Assembly: GCA_018303725.1 (NCBI GenBank)
Contig: JAGVXP010000016.1
Location: forward strand, 1-32,102
Direction: 5' to 3'
Source: Candidatus Woesearchaeota archaeon
GTDB taxonomy: Archaea; Nanobdellota; Nanobdellia; Woesearchaeales; JAGVXP01
DNA length: 32,102 nt
The notes beneath the pieces were generated by a model. It did no database searches. It saw only the letters and a program-made list of their open reading frames with translations, and had not been told where the DNA came from. The first letter of the stretch is position 1; each line of letters starts with the position of its first letter. Below, piece after piece: positions 9,187 to 15,238 of this stretch. The position numbers were made by a program, and so were the translations under genes.

Positions 9187-9198
9187 TTTATAAATAAG
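9187..9198 (+). promoter_or_regulatory. TATA box of the TrmB-like gene
   Basis: TTTATAAATAAG, about 25 nt upstream of the ATG at 9218; fits a leaderless transcript. Confidence 0.65.
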
Positions 9199-9217
9199 CT
9201 GGAATTAACAATAAAGC

Positions 9218-9879
9218 ATGAAAGAAGAAGCGCTCAGAAAATTTGGTTTAAGTGACAGGGAAATAAAAGTCTATCTTGCTTTATTAGAATTAGGCGAAGC
9301 TTTAGCCAGCAAAATTGCAGAGAAGACAAATACCCCAAGGACATTGTCTTATGATATACTTGAGAATCTGTTAAAAAAGGGCTTAGTAAGCTATGTTATA
9401 AAATCTAACAAAAAATATTTTTCCGCTTTTGACCCAAATAACCTGGCAAAAAATTAGAGGAAAAAGCAAAGGTTGAGGTTTATGAAGGAAAAGAAGGAGT
9501 TAAAACAGTCTTTAATGATGTTCTAAGAGTTGGAAAAGAATTTTTATGTTTTGGCTCAACTGGGATTTCCCCCGAGCTAATACCTTATGAATTATCAAGG
9601 TTTCATAAAGAAAGGATTAAAAGAAAAATAAGCTGGAGGGTAATCTATAATGATGATAAACCAGGCAGAAAAAGAGGGCAGGAAACAAGCAAATGGAAAT
9701 ATACTCAAATAAGATACATGGAGAAAACCAGCCCAACAACGACTTATTGTTACGGGAACAAAGTTGCTATTGTTCTTTGGATAAAGGAAAAGTTGTTAGC
9801 TATAATGATTGAAGATGAAGTTATTGCAAATTCATTCAAGGAATTCTTTGAAGTACTTTGGAAAAATGCTTATCATTAA
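9218..9879 (+). pseudogene. TrmB-family transcriptional regulator, split by a frameshift
   Basis: Residues 1-79 (9218-9457) are a TrmB winged-helix domain: FGLSDREIKVYLALLELGEA, AEKTNTPRTLSYDILENL, KKGLVSYV. The frame stops at TAG just after an A6 run (GCAAAAAATTAG). In the -1 frame the reading continues without a stop to 9879, giving LEEKAKVEVYEGKEGVKT then FGSTGISPELIPYELSRFHK and the rest of a TrmB C-terminal ligand-binding domain. One extra A, or a -1 slip on A-AAA-AAT, would give about 220 residues. The usual coiled-coil linker between the domains is also short. Frameshift mutation, sequencing error and programmed frameshifting are all possible. Family assignment is good; functional state unknown. 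Confidence 0.8.
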
Positions 9880-9917
9880 TTAAAAAATTTCGGGTTGTAT
9901 CTTCCGCCACCAAAACA

Positions 9918-9925
9918 TTTATAAA
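9918..9925 (+). promoter_or_regulatory. TATA box of the CBS-domain gene
   Basis: TTTATAAA, placing transcription start near 9945-9950, between an in-frame TTG (9946) and the ATG (9958). Confidence 0.65.
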
Positions 9926-9957
9926 CTTTAAAATCTATAACTCCTTTGGTCGGAAAA

Positions 9958-10533
9958 ATGAAAACAGGCATTAAAGTTATTGATACAATGACTGAAAGAC
10001 CAATTTTTGTTAGTCCTGAGATGACATTACAGGAATGCTCAAGGATAATGGCTGACAACCACGTTGGTTCTTTGGTGATTAAAGAAAAGAGTTTATTGAA
10101 AGGGCTAATAACCGAACAGGATATAGTCAGGAAGGCTGTTGCTTTGGGCCTGGACACCAAGGAAATTGATGTTGGTTCAATAATGGTGCAGAAATTAACA
10201 ACTATTGAGCCAGAAAAAGACATTTATGATGCATTAGTCCTTATGAAAAAATTAAATATAAGGCAGCTGCCAGTAATGAAGGACGGGGAGATGGTTGGCT
10301 TGTTAACATTAAAGGATATTTTAAAGATAGAGCCGCAATTATTTGACTTATTGGTTGAAAAATTCGAGTTAAGAGAGGAATCTAGAAAACCTATAAACAG
10401 GATAATCGCTTCTGAGGGCATTTGCGAGGCCTGCGGGGGCTATTTTGAAAAGATAAATGACCTAGATGGTTCTTTGTTGTGCAATAGCTGCAAAAGGGAG
10501 CAGGAAGGTTTGGTTATATCGAAAGTTATATAA
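9958..10533 (+). CDS. CBS-pair protein with C-terminal zinc ribbon
   Basis: A 191-aa protein with two CBS motifs (Bateman module): residues about 4-60 (VIDTMTERPIFVSPEMTLQE, ADNHVGSLVI, GLITEQDIVRKAVA) and 68-125 (VGSIMVQKLTTIEP, LNIRQLPVMKDGEMVGLLTL). The C-terminus has two C-x2-C pairs (CEACGGYF and LLCNSC) that would bind zinc. CBS pairs usually sense adenine nucleotides or SAM; fused zinc ribbons suggest contact with nucleic acid or protein. The target is unknown. The ATG at 9958 is preferred because it directly precedes the conserved domain; TTG at 9946 would add four residues and cannot be excluded. The promoter of the next gene lies in its last codons. Confidence 0.85.
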   Translation: MKTGIKVIDTMTERPIFVSPEMTLQECSRIMADNHVGSLVIKEKSLLKGLITEQDIVRKAVALGLDTKEIDVGSIMVQKLTTIEPEKDIYDALVLMKKLNIRQLPVMKDGEMVGLLTLKDILKIEPQLFDLLVEKFELREESRKPINRIIASEGICEACGGYFEKINDLDGSLLCNSCKREQEGLVISKVI

Positions 10534-10534
10534 A
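10526..10534 (+). promoter_or_regulatory. TATA box of the four-paralog operon
   Basis: TTATATAAA overlaps the stop of the CBS gene and lies about 25-30 nt before the ATG at 10557, with no Shine-Dalgarno between; a leaderless first cistron is likely. Confidence 0.7.
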
Positions 10535-10556
10535 TATAGTTCTTTCTAATTAATCT

Positions 10557-11129
10557 ATGGTTGCACCAACCAAATATTATGAAAAAGCAGTTCCTACCCC
10601 TACTTCTTTTATTAGATATAAAGGCATTTGGGATATGCAGGACCTTTACGAGTCAATGGCCGGCTGGTTCAGGCACAGAAAATATAAGCTTCATGAGAAA
10701 GTATATAAACACAAGCACCCAAGCCCCTTTGGGGTTGAGAGGCAGTATATATGGCAGGCCGAAAAGAAAGAAACAGATTATGAGCAGGTTATATATGATG
10801 TGTATATGCATACTTATGATGCGCACGACATCGAAGTTGTAATGCCTGATGGAGCCAAGAAAACATTCACAAAAGGCAGGATATGGATAGAGCTGAAGGT
10901 TGTTTTGAACTATGATTGGGAAGGGAGATGGAACGAGAAATTATTTTACAAATATCTTAAGGATTTTTACAACAAATATGTTGTTAGAAAAAAATTTACC
11001 CAGGGCTATGCGCCTAAGTTCAGGACTGAGCTGTATGAGCTGCAGAATTTGATTAAGGAACGCTTAAAGATGGAATCCAGAGGATTTGAGCAGAGATATA
11101 TGCCTGGCGTGCATGTGAGAACGGTTTAA
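10557..11129 (+). CDS. Tandem paralog 1 of an unrecognised family
   Basis: A 190-aa soluble, aromatic-rich protein without signal peptide or membrane segments. The pattern shared with the next three genes is an N-terminal strand and helix (RYKGIWDMQDLYESMAGWF), a Tyr/Lys-rich strand region (HEKVYKHKHPSPFG), YIWQAEKKETDY, then KKTFTKGRIWIELK, YDWEGRW and a helix ending DFYNKYVVRKK. No catalytic motif is apparent and I do not recognise the family; similar hypothetical proteins are my vague recollection from DPANN genomes only. 89 nt (10629-10717) are identical to paralog 2. It is first in a tight rightward array and probably cotranscribed with the next three. Confidence 0.85.
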   Translation: MVAPTKYYEKAVPTPTSFIRYKGIWDMQDLYESMAGWFRHRKYKLHEKVYKHKHPSPFGVERQYIWQAEKKETDYEQVIYDVYMHTYDAHDIEVVMPDGAKKTFTKGRIWIELKVVLNYDWEGRWNEKLFYKYLKDFYNKYVVRKKFTQGYAPKFRTELYELQNLIKERLKMESRGFEQRYMPGVHVRTV

Positions 11130-11148
11130 AACAACAAAAAATTAAGGT

Positions 11149-11718
11149 ATGATGATGGCCAAAGAATTATTGCACGATTTAAAATGCACAACTCCTACAG
11201 CCTATTTGAGGTATACCGGAATCTGGGATATGCAGGACCTTTACGAGTCAATGGCCGGCTGGTTCAGGCACAGAAAATATAAGCTTCATGAGAAAGTATA
11301 TAAACACAAGCATCCAAGCCCTTTTGGGGTTGAAAGGCAGTATATATGGCAGGCCGAGAGAAAGGAGGAGGATTATGTCCAGTTTGTTATTGACGTTTAC
11401 TACCACACATACGATGCGCACGACATTGAGGTTGTAATGCCTGATGGAGCCAAGAAAACTTTGACAAAAGGAAGGCTTTGGATGGAATTCAAGGGTTATG
11501 TGAGGTATGACTGGGAAGGTAGATGGGAGGATAGCAGGTTTTATAGGAGCTTAAGGAGCTTTTACAATAAATATATAATAAAAAAGAAATTAGAGGGCAC
11601 ATGGTGGGATTTAGTGTGGTACAGGGAAATACATAAGTTATACCAAATGATTAAGGAAAAATTAAAATTGCAGTCAATGGGGTATGAGCATAGGTACTGG
11701 ACAGGAGTCCACAGGTAA
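11149..11718 (+). CDS. Tandem paralog 2 of the unrecognised family
   Basis: A 189-aa protein starting at the first of three consecutive ATG-type codons (ATGATGATGGCC), 19 nt after paralog 1; an AAGGT motif just upstream is a weak Shine-Dalgarno. The central region (about residues 24-75 and 84-105) is almost identical to paralog 1, including HEKVYKHKHPSPFGVERQYI and AHDIEVVMPDGAKKT, while the first 15 and last 50 residues have diverged strongly (for example GTWWDLVWYREIHKLY). This mosaic looks like recent gene conversion rather than a uniformly recent duplication. Function unknown. Confidence 0.85.
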   Translation: MMMAKELLHDLKCTTPTAYLRYTGIWDMQDLYESMAGWFRHRKYKLHEKVYKHKHPSPFGVERQYIWQAERKEEDYVQFVIDVYYHTYDAHDIEVVMPDGAKKTLTKGRLWMEFKGYVRYDWEGRWEDSRFYRSLRSFYNKYIIKKKLEGTWWDLVWYREIHKLYQMIKEKLKLQSMGYEHRYWTGVHR

Positions 11719-11723
11719 TCAAA

Positions 11724-12260
11724 ATGTCTGAATTAAGAATATTAGTTGACCATATGAAGCTTGAATATACAGGCCTTTTTGATGTTAATAACTTGTTTAG
11801 GACCATTGATGCCTGGCTTAAGGAAAGGGCTTTTGAAAAAAGGACAGATATGAATCAGGAATTAAACACACCAACAGGGAAATTTTTGGAATGGGTAATC
11901 GCCCCATGGAAGAAGGTGAGTGATTATACAAGGTACATAATAAAAATTAGAATGCTGGTTTATGACCTCAATACAGTAGAAGCTGTTAAGGACAAAAAGA
12001 AGCTTAAGCTGGGCCAAGGCAGGGTTTTGATGTATTTCGATGCTTATATTGAGCATGATTATGAGCATAGATGGGATAGAACCCCAATGCTTATCTTTTT
12101 AAGGACAATGTATGATAAATTCATTTATAGAACATACACTGAAAGATTTGAGCATAGATTGGTTTATGATACGCATTATCTATTTGATGTTGTTGAAACC
12201 TTTTTTAATATGTACAAGCAATACAGGCCTGTGTCAAAAGTGCCTCATTTTGTGGATTAA
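11724..12260 (+). CDS. Tandem paralog 3 of the unrecognised family (diverged)
   Basis: A 178-aa protein starting 5 nt after the stop of paralog 2. It keeps the family skeleton: LEYTGLFDVNNLFRTIDAWL, KFLEWVIAPWKKVSDYTRYI, KLKLGQGRVLMYFDAYIEHD, YEHRWDRTP and FLRTMYDKFIYRTY. Compared with paralogs 1 and 2 only the glycine, tryptophan and aromatic positions and helix spacing are retained, so this is an older duplication. Tight spacing implies cotranscription and perhaps a heteromeric assembly of the four proteins (inference). Confidence 0.83.
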   Translation: MSELRILVDHMKLEYTGLFDVNNLFRTIDAWLKERAFEKRTDMNQELNTPTGKFLEWVIAPWKKVSDYTRYIIKIRMLVYDLNTVEAVKDKKKLKLGQGRVLMYFDAYIEHDYEHRWDRTPMLIFLRTMYDKFIYRTYTERFEHRLVYDTHYLFDVVETFFNMYKQYRPVSKVPHFVD

Positions 12261-12261
12261 G

Positions 12262-12762
12262 ATGGTTGAAAAAAAGATAGTTGTGGACCAGTTAAGGCTT
12301 AGCTATAATGGCGTCTTTGATATTAATGATTTTTATAATGCAGTTGAGGATTGGATCCAAGAGAAGGGAATGGAAAAAGAAACAAAAAAGAAGCTGGAGC
12401 ATGTTATGCCCCATGGCAAAAAACTTGAGTGGTATATTGAATGCTGGAAAAGTGTTGCAAGTTACGCAAAGACTATTGTGAGGATGAGGGCCTTGTTTGA
12501 TGAAGTTAAAGAAGTTCAAATTGTAAAAAATAAATCCAAAAGAAGGCTAAACCAGGGAAAGGTTTTGATAATATTGGATGGTATCCTAGAGACCGACATA
12601 GAGGGGTCATGGCAGCAAAAGCCCCTTTTTTATTTCATGAGGGCCTTGGTTGACAAGTATATATGGAAATTCCATACAAACAAATATGAGGCACCCTTGA
12701 TAGATGAGGTGTATGACATGCACAAAACCCTGAAGAAGTTCTTTGCTAGGTATAATTATTAA
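12262..12762 (+). CDS. Tandem paralog 4 of the unrecognised family (diverged)
   Basis: A 166-aa protein. The start is the ATG one base after the stop of paralog 3; a longer reading upstream to 12112 would overlap paralog 3 by 150 nt and gives no family-like sequence, so it is rejected. Shared skeleton: LRLSYNGVFDINDFYNAVED, KKLEWYIECWKSVASYAKTI, RRLNQGKVLIILDG, DIEGSW, FYFMRALVDKYIWKFH and a C-terminal helical segment. The last gene of the array; the tRNA-Leu promoter follows directly. Function unknown. Confidence 0.83.
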   Translation: MVEKKIVVDQLRLSYNGVFDINDFYNAVEDWIQEKGMEKETKKKLEHVMPHGKKLEWYIECWKSVASYAKTIVRMRALFDEVKEVQIVKNKSKRRLNQGKVLIILDGILETDIEGSWQQKPLFYFMRALVDKYIWKFHTNKYEAPLIDEVYDMHKTLKKFFARYNY

Positions 12763-12770
12763 ACAAAAAG

Positions 12771-12778
12771 TTTATATA
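12771..12778 (+). promoter_or_regulatory. TATA box of tRNA-Leu
   Basis: TTTATATA, about 35 nt before the mature 5' end of the tRNA. Confidence 0.65.
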
Positions 12779-12820
12779 GGTTTCTTTTTTCTTTTATGAT
12801 ACCAGGCAATATGCGAGGGT

Positions 12821-12851
12821 AGTCTTTAAGCATCTGCTTATAGATCCTCAG
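12821..12851 (+). other. tRNA-Leu intron 1 (position 8/9, 31 nt)
   Basis: Central helix GAGG 12815-12818 with CCTC 12846-12849; bulges GT^A and AG^A. The intron arm GTCT/AGAT plus TAAGCA/TGCTTA closes the fold. Confidence 0.88.
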
Positions 12852-12867
12852 AGCGAAGCCTGGTCAA

Positions 12868-12919
12868 TTGAAAATCGAGGATTTTCAAAGCGTCTTTAAA
12901 ATCTTCGATTTTAGACCAA
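12868..12919 (+). other. tRNA-Leu intron 2 (position 21/22, 52 nt)
   Basis: Central helix GGTC 12862-12865 with GACC 12914-12917; bulges AA^T and AA^A. The intron carries a 15-bp stem, 12871-12885 with 12898-12912 (one G-U). Confidence 0.9.
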
Positions 12920-12935
12920 ACGCGCAGGACTTAAG

Positions 12936-12970
12936 TTATTCATGATGGAGCACCCATCTGTAAATGGGAT
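12936..12970 (+). other. tRNA-Leu intron 3 (canonical 37/38, 35 nt)
   Basis: Central helix CTTA 12930-12933 with TGGG 12965-12968 (two G-U pairs); inner hairpin GATGG/CCATC. Confidence 0.85.
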
Positions 12971-13057
12971 ATCCTGTTCCTTAGTGGATTCGTGGGTTCG
13001 AATCCCATCCCTCGCATTTTTTCTTACAAAAAATGCTTTATGGATTTGAACCCCCTA

Positions 13058-13576
13058 TCACTTTTCCAATTTATTTAGAAATCTCTTACTTCCCTCTCCA
13101 ATTTTTATTTCTGCAGAATTAAAATTTTTAATTAAAACATCATACCTCCAGTCATCATAAAACCAGATAATAACGATGAAAACTTCAAAACCATTTTTTA
13201 TTGCTTTTTTATAAATTCCCAGTTCTTTACTTGTTACATCTACAATATAAGCTTCTTTTCTTAAGTTGGGGTAATAGCTTCTCGCTTTTATTTCAAACAA
13301 CTGTAAATTTATCAATTTGTAATTTTCACTCTTGAATCTAAATGCATCAATAGAGAACCAATTTTCTTTTAAAAAATGTTTTATCTCTTCAGATAAATAT
13401 CCGAAAGGGAATTGTTGGTCTAGATAGTCTTTCTTATATTCCCTCCTTAAATGTAGGTAAGGTATTCTGTATTTTGCTATAACTTCTCCTACTTCAGATT
13501 TTATTTTTATATTCTGTCTTCTTAGATCATATTTCCCCATATTTAATGGAATCTTTTTATTGATATCAAAAACCAT
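13058..13576 (-). CDS. Hypothetical protein, possible PD-(D/E)xK nuclease fold
   Basis: A 172-aa soluble protein. Residues Asp77 (SIDAFRF) and Glu95-x-Lys97 (LQLFEIKAR) have the order and spacing of a PD-(D/E)xK nuclease active site, each at the end of a hydrophobic strand, followed by a helix and a strand (GFEVFIVIIWFYDD). This is suggestive, not proof. N-terminal residues are basic and would suit nucleic-acid binding. It stands alone on the minus strand, with an AT-rich promoter region at about 13605-13620 (ATTTAAATA on the plus strand). No methyltransferase or other restriction-modification partner is next to it. It could be a repair or RNA-processing nuclease, or an unrelated orphan. Confidence 0.7.
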   Translation of the reverse strand: MVFDINKKIPLNMGKYDLRRQNIKIKSEVGEVIAKYRIPYLHLRREYKKDYLDQQFPFGYLSEEIKHFLKENWFSIDAFRFKSENYKLINLQLFEIKARSYYPNLRKEAYIVDVTSKELGIYKKAIKNGFEVFIVIIWFYDDWRYDVLIKNFNSAEIKIGEGSKRFLNKLEK

Positions 13577-13673
13577 TTTAATTAAATTGGATGATAAACT
13601 TGGTAATATTTAAATATAATCATTTATAACCTCATGCAGTTAGGGTATCTTAAAGAAAAATATAAGAAATGGT

Positions 13674-14222
13674 CTATGAGAAAAAACTTGCGATTCCTAT
13701 TAGTATAAACAAGGTTCCTGATATTATGGAGATAGTTTTTCTGTTTATTTTCTGCGTTATAAACTTGCCGAGGTAAACAGCTATTATTGACAGAACAGTT
13801 AAAGCGGACACAACACTAATCAGAACTAAAATTGGGTTAAATCTAGTGGCAAACAAGCCAGCTGCTATCTGTGTTTTGTCTCCCATTTCTAAGAGGAGGA
13901 TTAAACTAAAACCAGAGATAAATGGATTTTTAAGGTGATATTTTTCCCTTTCCTTTTTATGATTAATTAATGTTACAACCCCAAAAATGATGAAGATAAT
14001 GCCAGCCCCGCTTTTTATATATCCCATTGGGATTACCTTTATTATGAAATCCCCAAAAACTACTGCTATCCCATCTGATACTATAACTGCTAAAACAATC
14101 CCCAAAAGCAGCTGCAAATGTTTTTTTGTTTTCGTGGCTAAGCCAAGGATAGCTAACTGGGTTTTATCCCCAAATTCAGCTATGGCTATTGTCAGGAATG
14201 GCAATAAGATATCTTGAATCAT
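13674..14222 (-). CDS. UPF0016/GDT1-type cation transporter (Mn2+/Ca2+)
   Basis: A 182-aa membrane protein with about six helices arranged as two repeats. Each repeat carries the family signature E-x-G-D-(K/R)-T: EFGDKTQ near residue 16 and EMGDKTQ near residue 112. The family (TMEM165/GDT1, bacterial MneA) moves Mn2+ or Ca2+ across membranes, often as an exporter. Size is typical for prokaryotic two-repeat members. In an archaeon with AglB this could supply or control divalent metal for glycosylation (inference). It is transcribed leftward from an AT-rich region at 14240-14260, divergent from tRNA-Thr. Confidence 0.92.
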   Translation of the reverse strand: MIQDILLPFLTIAIAEFGDKTQLAILGLATKTKKHLQLLLGIVLAVIVSDGIAVVFGDFIIKVIPMGYIKSGAGIIFIIFGVVTLINHKKEREKYHLKNPFISGFSLILLLEMGDKTQIAAGLFATRFNPILVLISVVSALTVLSIIAVYLGKFITQKINRKTISIISGTLFILIGIASFFS

Positions 14223-14307
14223 ACATCGGATTGGGATAAATGTTTATATTTAAATTTATTGCAAATTTGATAATAGACTACTAATCAAATTTATAATAAC
14301 TTTAGCA

Positions 14308-14319
14308 ATATTTAAATAC
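14308..14319 (+). promoter_or_regulatory. TATA box of tRNA-Thr
   Basis: ATATTTAAATAC, about 25-30 nt before the tRNA 5' end. Confidence 0.7.
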
Positions 14320-14342
14320 AATTATCCAATTCTGAAGCTTAT

Positions 14343-14463
14343 GCCTCTGTGGCTCAGTGGTAGAGCGATACCTTGGTAACTTTAAGCTTTGCTTTAAGGC
14401 TTAGAACGAGCGAAGCGAAGTTCAAAGAGGTATAGGTCGCGAGTTCGATTCTCGCCAGAGGCT
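14343..14463 (+). tRNA. tRNA-Thr(GGU) with one BHB intron
   Basis: Acceptor GCCTCTG/CAGAGGC, discriminator T14463; D arm GCTC-AGTGGTA-GAGC; anticodon stem ATACC/GGTAT; loop TTGGTAA (anticodon GGT, 14375-14377); T arm GCGAG-TTCGATT-CTCGC. The intron at 37/38 is 14379-14427 (49 nt): central helix TTGG/TCAA (14373-14376/14422-14425) and bulges TA^A and AG^A. The intron contains nested hairpins, including the mini-hairpin sequence GCGAAGC (14410-14416). Mature length 72 nt. Confidence 0.95.
14379..14427 (+). other. tRNA-Thr intron (canonical 37/38, 49 nt)
   Basis: BHB as described for tRNA-Thr; the inner helix begins CTT/AAG. Confidence 0.88.
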
Positions 14464-14505
14464 TAACCAATAAATTTAAGAATAAGGCTGGGTATTATAA
14501 TAAAA

Positions 14506-15024
14506 ATGAAAAAAAGACTAATGCTGTTTTCCATTTTTTTGATTTTAGCTGCTGGATGCGCAAAAGAGGTTGAAGTTTTTAGGTATGTCTGCCCTGATGG
14601 GGCTGTTGTTAGCGATTCTGGCAAGTGTTTAACAGCCGAGAAAGATGCTGAAAAACAAGGCGAATCCTACCCAGTTGAGATAAAGAATAAAGCAAATTTG
14701 GATGTTAAAATAATAAGAACGTCTGTAATCAAGGAATATGACTCCACTAAAGGCGATTTTATAAGATTACAGGTTGATGCCCAGAACACCCAAGATTATG
14801 ATGGTTACCTTTATGTCAAAGCAAGTTGTTTAAGAAGGGATGAAGACGGGGATGTTATACTGAATGAGGTTAATTATAAAGAGATAGGTGTTATTGAGAA
14901 AACATGGTTTATTGAGGGGAATGAAGTTGCTCCTTTCATAGCAGAAGGATGTTTTGAAAAAGATGTTGAAAAAACAGACAAAGTTAAGGTGGATGAGGTT
15001 TACGCTTATAGATACAAATACTGA
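14506..15024 (+). CDS. Small lipoprotein of unknown function
   Basis: A 172-aa protein with a short basic start (MKKR), a hydrophobic core and a lipobox LILAAGC (Cys18), so probably a lipid-anchored extracytoplasmic protein. The mature part contains YVCPDGAVVSDSGKC, a Cys-bracketed motif seen in other archaeal surface proteins, then a beta-rich domain (VDAQNTQDYDGYLYVKASCL) resembling a FxLYD/DUF-type immunoglobulin-like fold. Function unknown. It is flanked by tRNA-Thr and, 8 nt downstream, tRNA-Val, so the tRNA-Val primary transcript may extend from this gene. Confidence 0.8.
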   Translation: MKKRLMLFSIFLILAAGCAKEVEVFRYVCPDGAVVSDSGKCLTAEKDAEKQGESYPVEIKNKANLDVKIIRTSVIKEYDSTKGDFIRLQVDAQNTQDYDGYLYVKASCLRRDEDGDVILNEVNYKEIGVIEKTWFIEGNEVAPFIAEGCFEKDVEKTDKVKVDEVYAYRYKY

Positions 15025-15069
15025 TATGATATGGGCCTGTGGTCTAGCGGTTATGACGTCACCTCGACA

Positions 15070-15116
15070 AGGGACATTAAATTTGCGTAGCAAATTTATG
15101 GATGTTCCCATTGAAA
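15070..15116 (+). other. tRNA-Val intron 1 (37/38, 47 nt)
   Basis: The inner stem GGGA/TCCC then CAT/ATG leads to a perfect hairpin TAAATTTGC-GTA-GCAAATTTA (15077-15097). Confidence 0.88.
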
Positions 15117-15138
15117 TGGTGAAGGTCCCCGGTTCGAG

Positions 15139-15167
15139 TTGGAAGGCAAAATTTGGTTCCACGAAGG
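15139..15167 (+). other. tRNA-Val intron 2 (59/60, T loop, 29 nt)
   Basis: Central helix TTCG 15133-15136 with CGAA 15162-15165, bulges AG^T and GG^T, intron stem TGGAA/TTCCA. Perfect 4-3-4 BHB geometry. Confidence 0.9.
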
Positions 15168-15192
15168 TCCGGGCAGGCCCATTTATAATAAG

Positions 15193-15202
15193 ATTTAAAT
15201 AA
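15193..15202 (+). promoter_or_regulatory. TATA box of the AI-2E permease/deoA operon
   Basis: ATTTAAATAA, predicting a start near 15220, just before the Shine-Dalgarno GAGGTG at 15225-15230. Confidence 0.65.
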
Positions 15203-15238
15203 TAAAGTGGATTTATACAAAAAAGAGGTGCATTAAAA

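Larger units (their letters stand above)
12813..13016 (+). tRNA. tRNA-Leu(UAA) with three BHB introns
   Basis: The acceptor stem GCGAGGG/CCCTCGC (12813-12819/13009-13015) has discriminator A13016; the T arm is GTGGG-TTCGAAT-CCCAT (12992-13008). Removing 12821-12851, 12868-12919 and 12936-12970 leaves an 86-nt type II tRNA: T8, A9, D stem GCG/CGC with loop AAGCCTGGTCAA, anticodon stem CAGGA/TCCTG, loop CTTAAGA (anticodon TAA, 12932-12934) and a variable arm with TCC/GGA. The introns fall at 8/9, 21/22 and 37/38. Each has a 4-bp central helix between 3-nt bulges (GAGG/CCTC, GGTC/GACC, CTTA/TGGG) and intron hairpins beyond it. Without the introns the D arm cannot form, so the splicing model is forced by the tRNA itself. 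Confidence 0.93.
15033..15181 (+). tRNA. tRNA-Val(GAC) with two BHB introns and C33
   Basis: Acceptor GGGCCTG/CAGGCCC, discriminator A15181; D arm GTCT-AGCGGTTA-TGAC; anticodon stem TCACC/GGTGA. The loop before splicing starts TCGACA: anticodon GAC (15066-15068) preceded by C at position 33, where U is nearly universal. T stem CCCGG/CCGGG. Introns: 15070-15116 (37/38) with central helix TCGA/TTGA, and 15139-15167 (59/60, in the T loop) with central helix TTCG/CGAA. Removing both gives a 73-nt tRNA with T loop TTCGAGT. The tRNA starts 8 nt after the lipoprotein stop and may be cotranscribed with it. Confidence 0.93.

Noticed and set aside
12112-12261. Longer N-terminus for paralog 4
   Set aside because: It would overlap paralog 3 by 150 nt; the family alignment starts at ATG 12262.
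13028-13056. T-arm-like GGTTCAAATCC on the minus strand
   Set aside because: No 5-bp T stem, acceptor or anticodon arm can be built around it.
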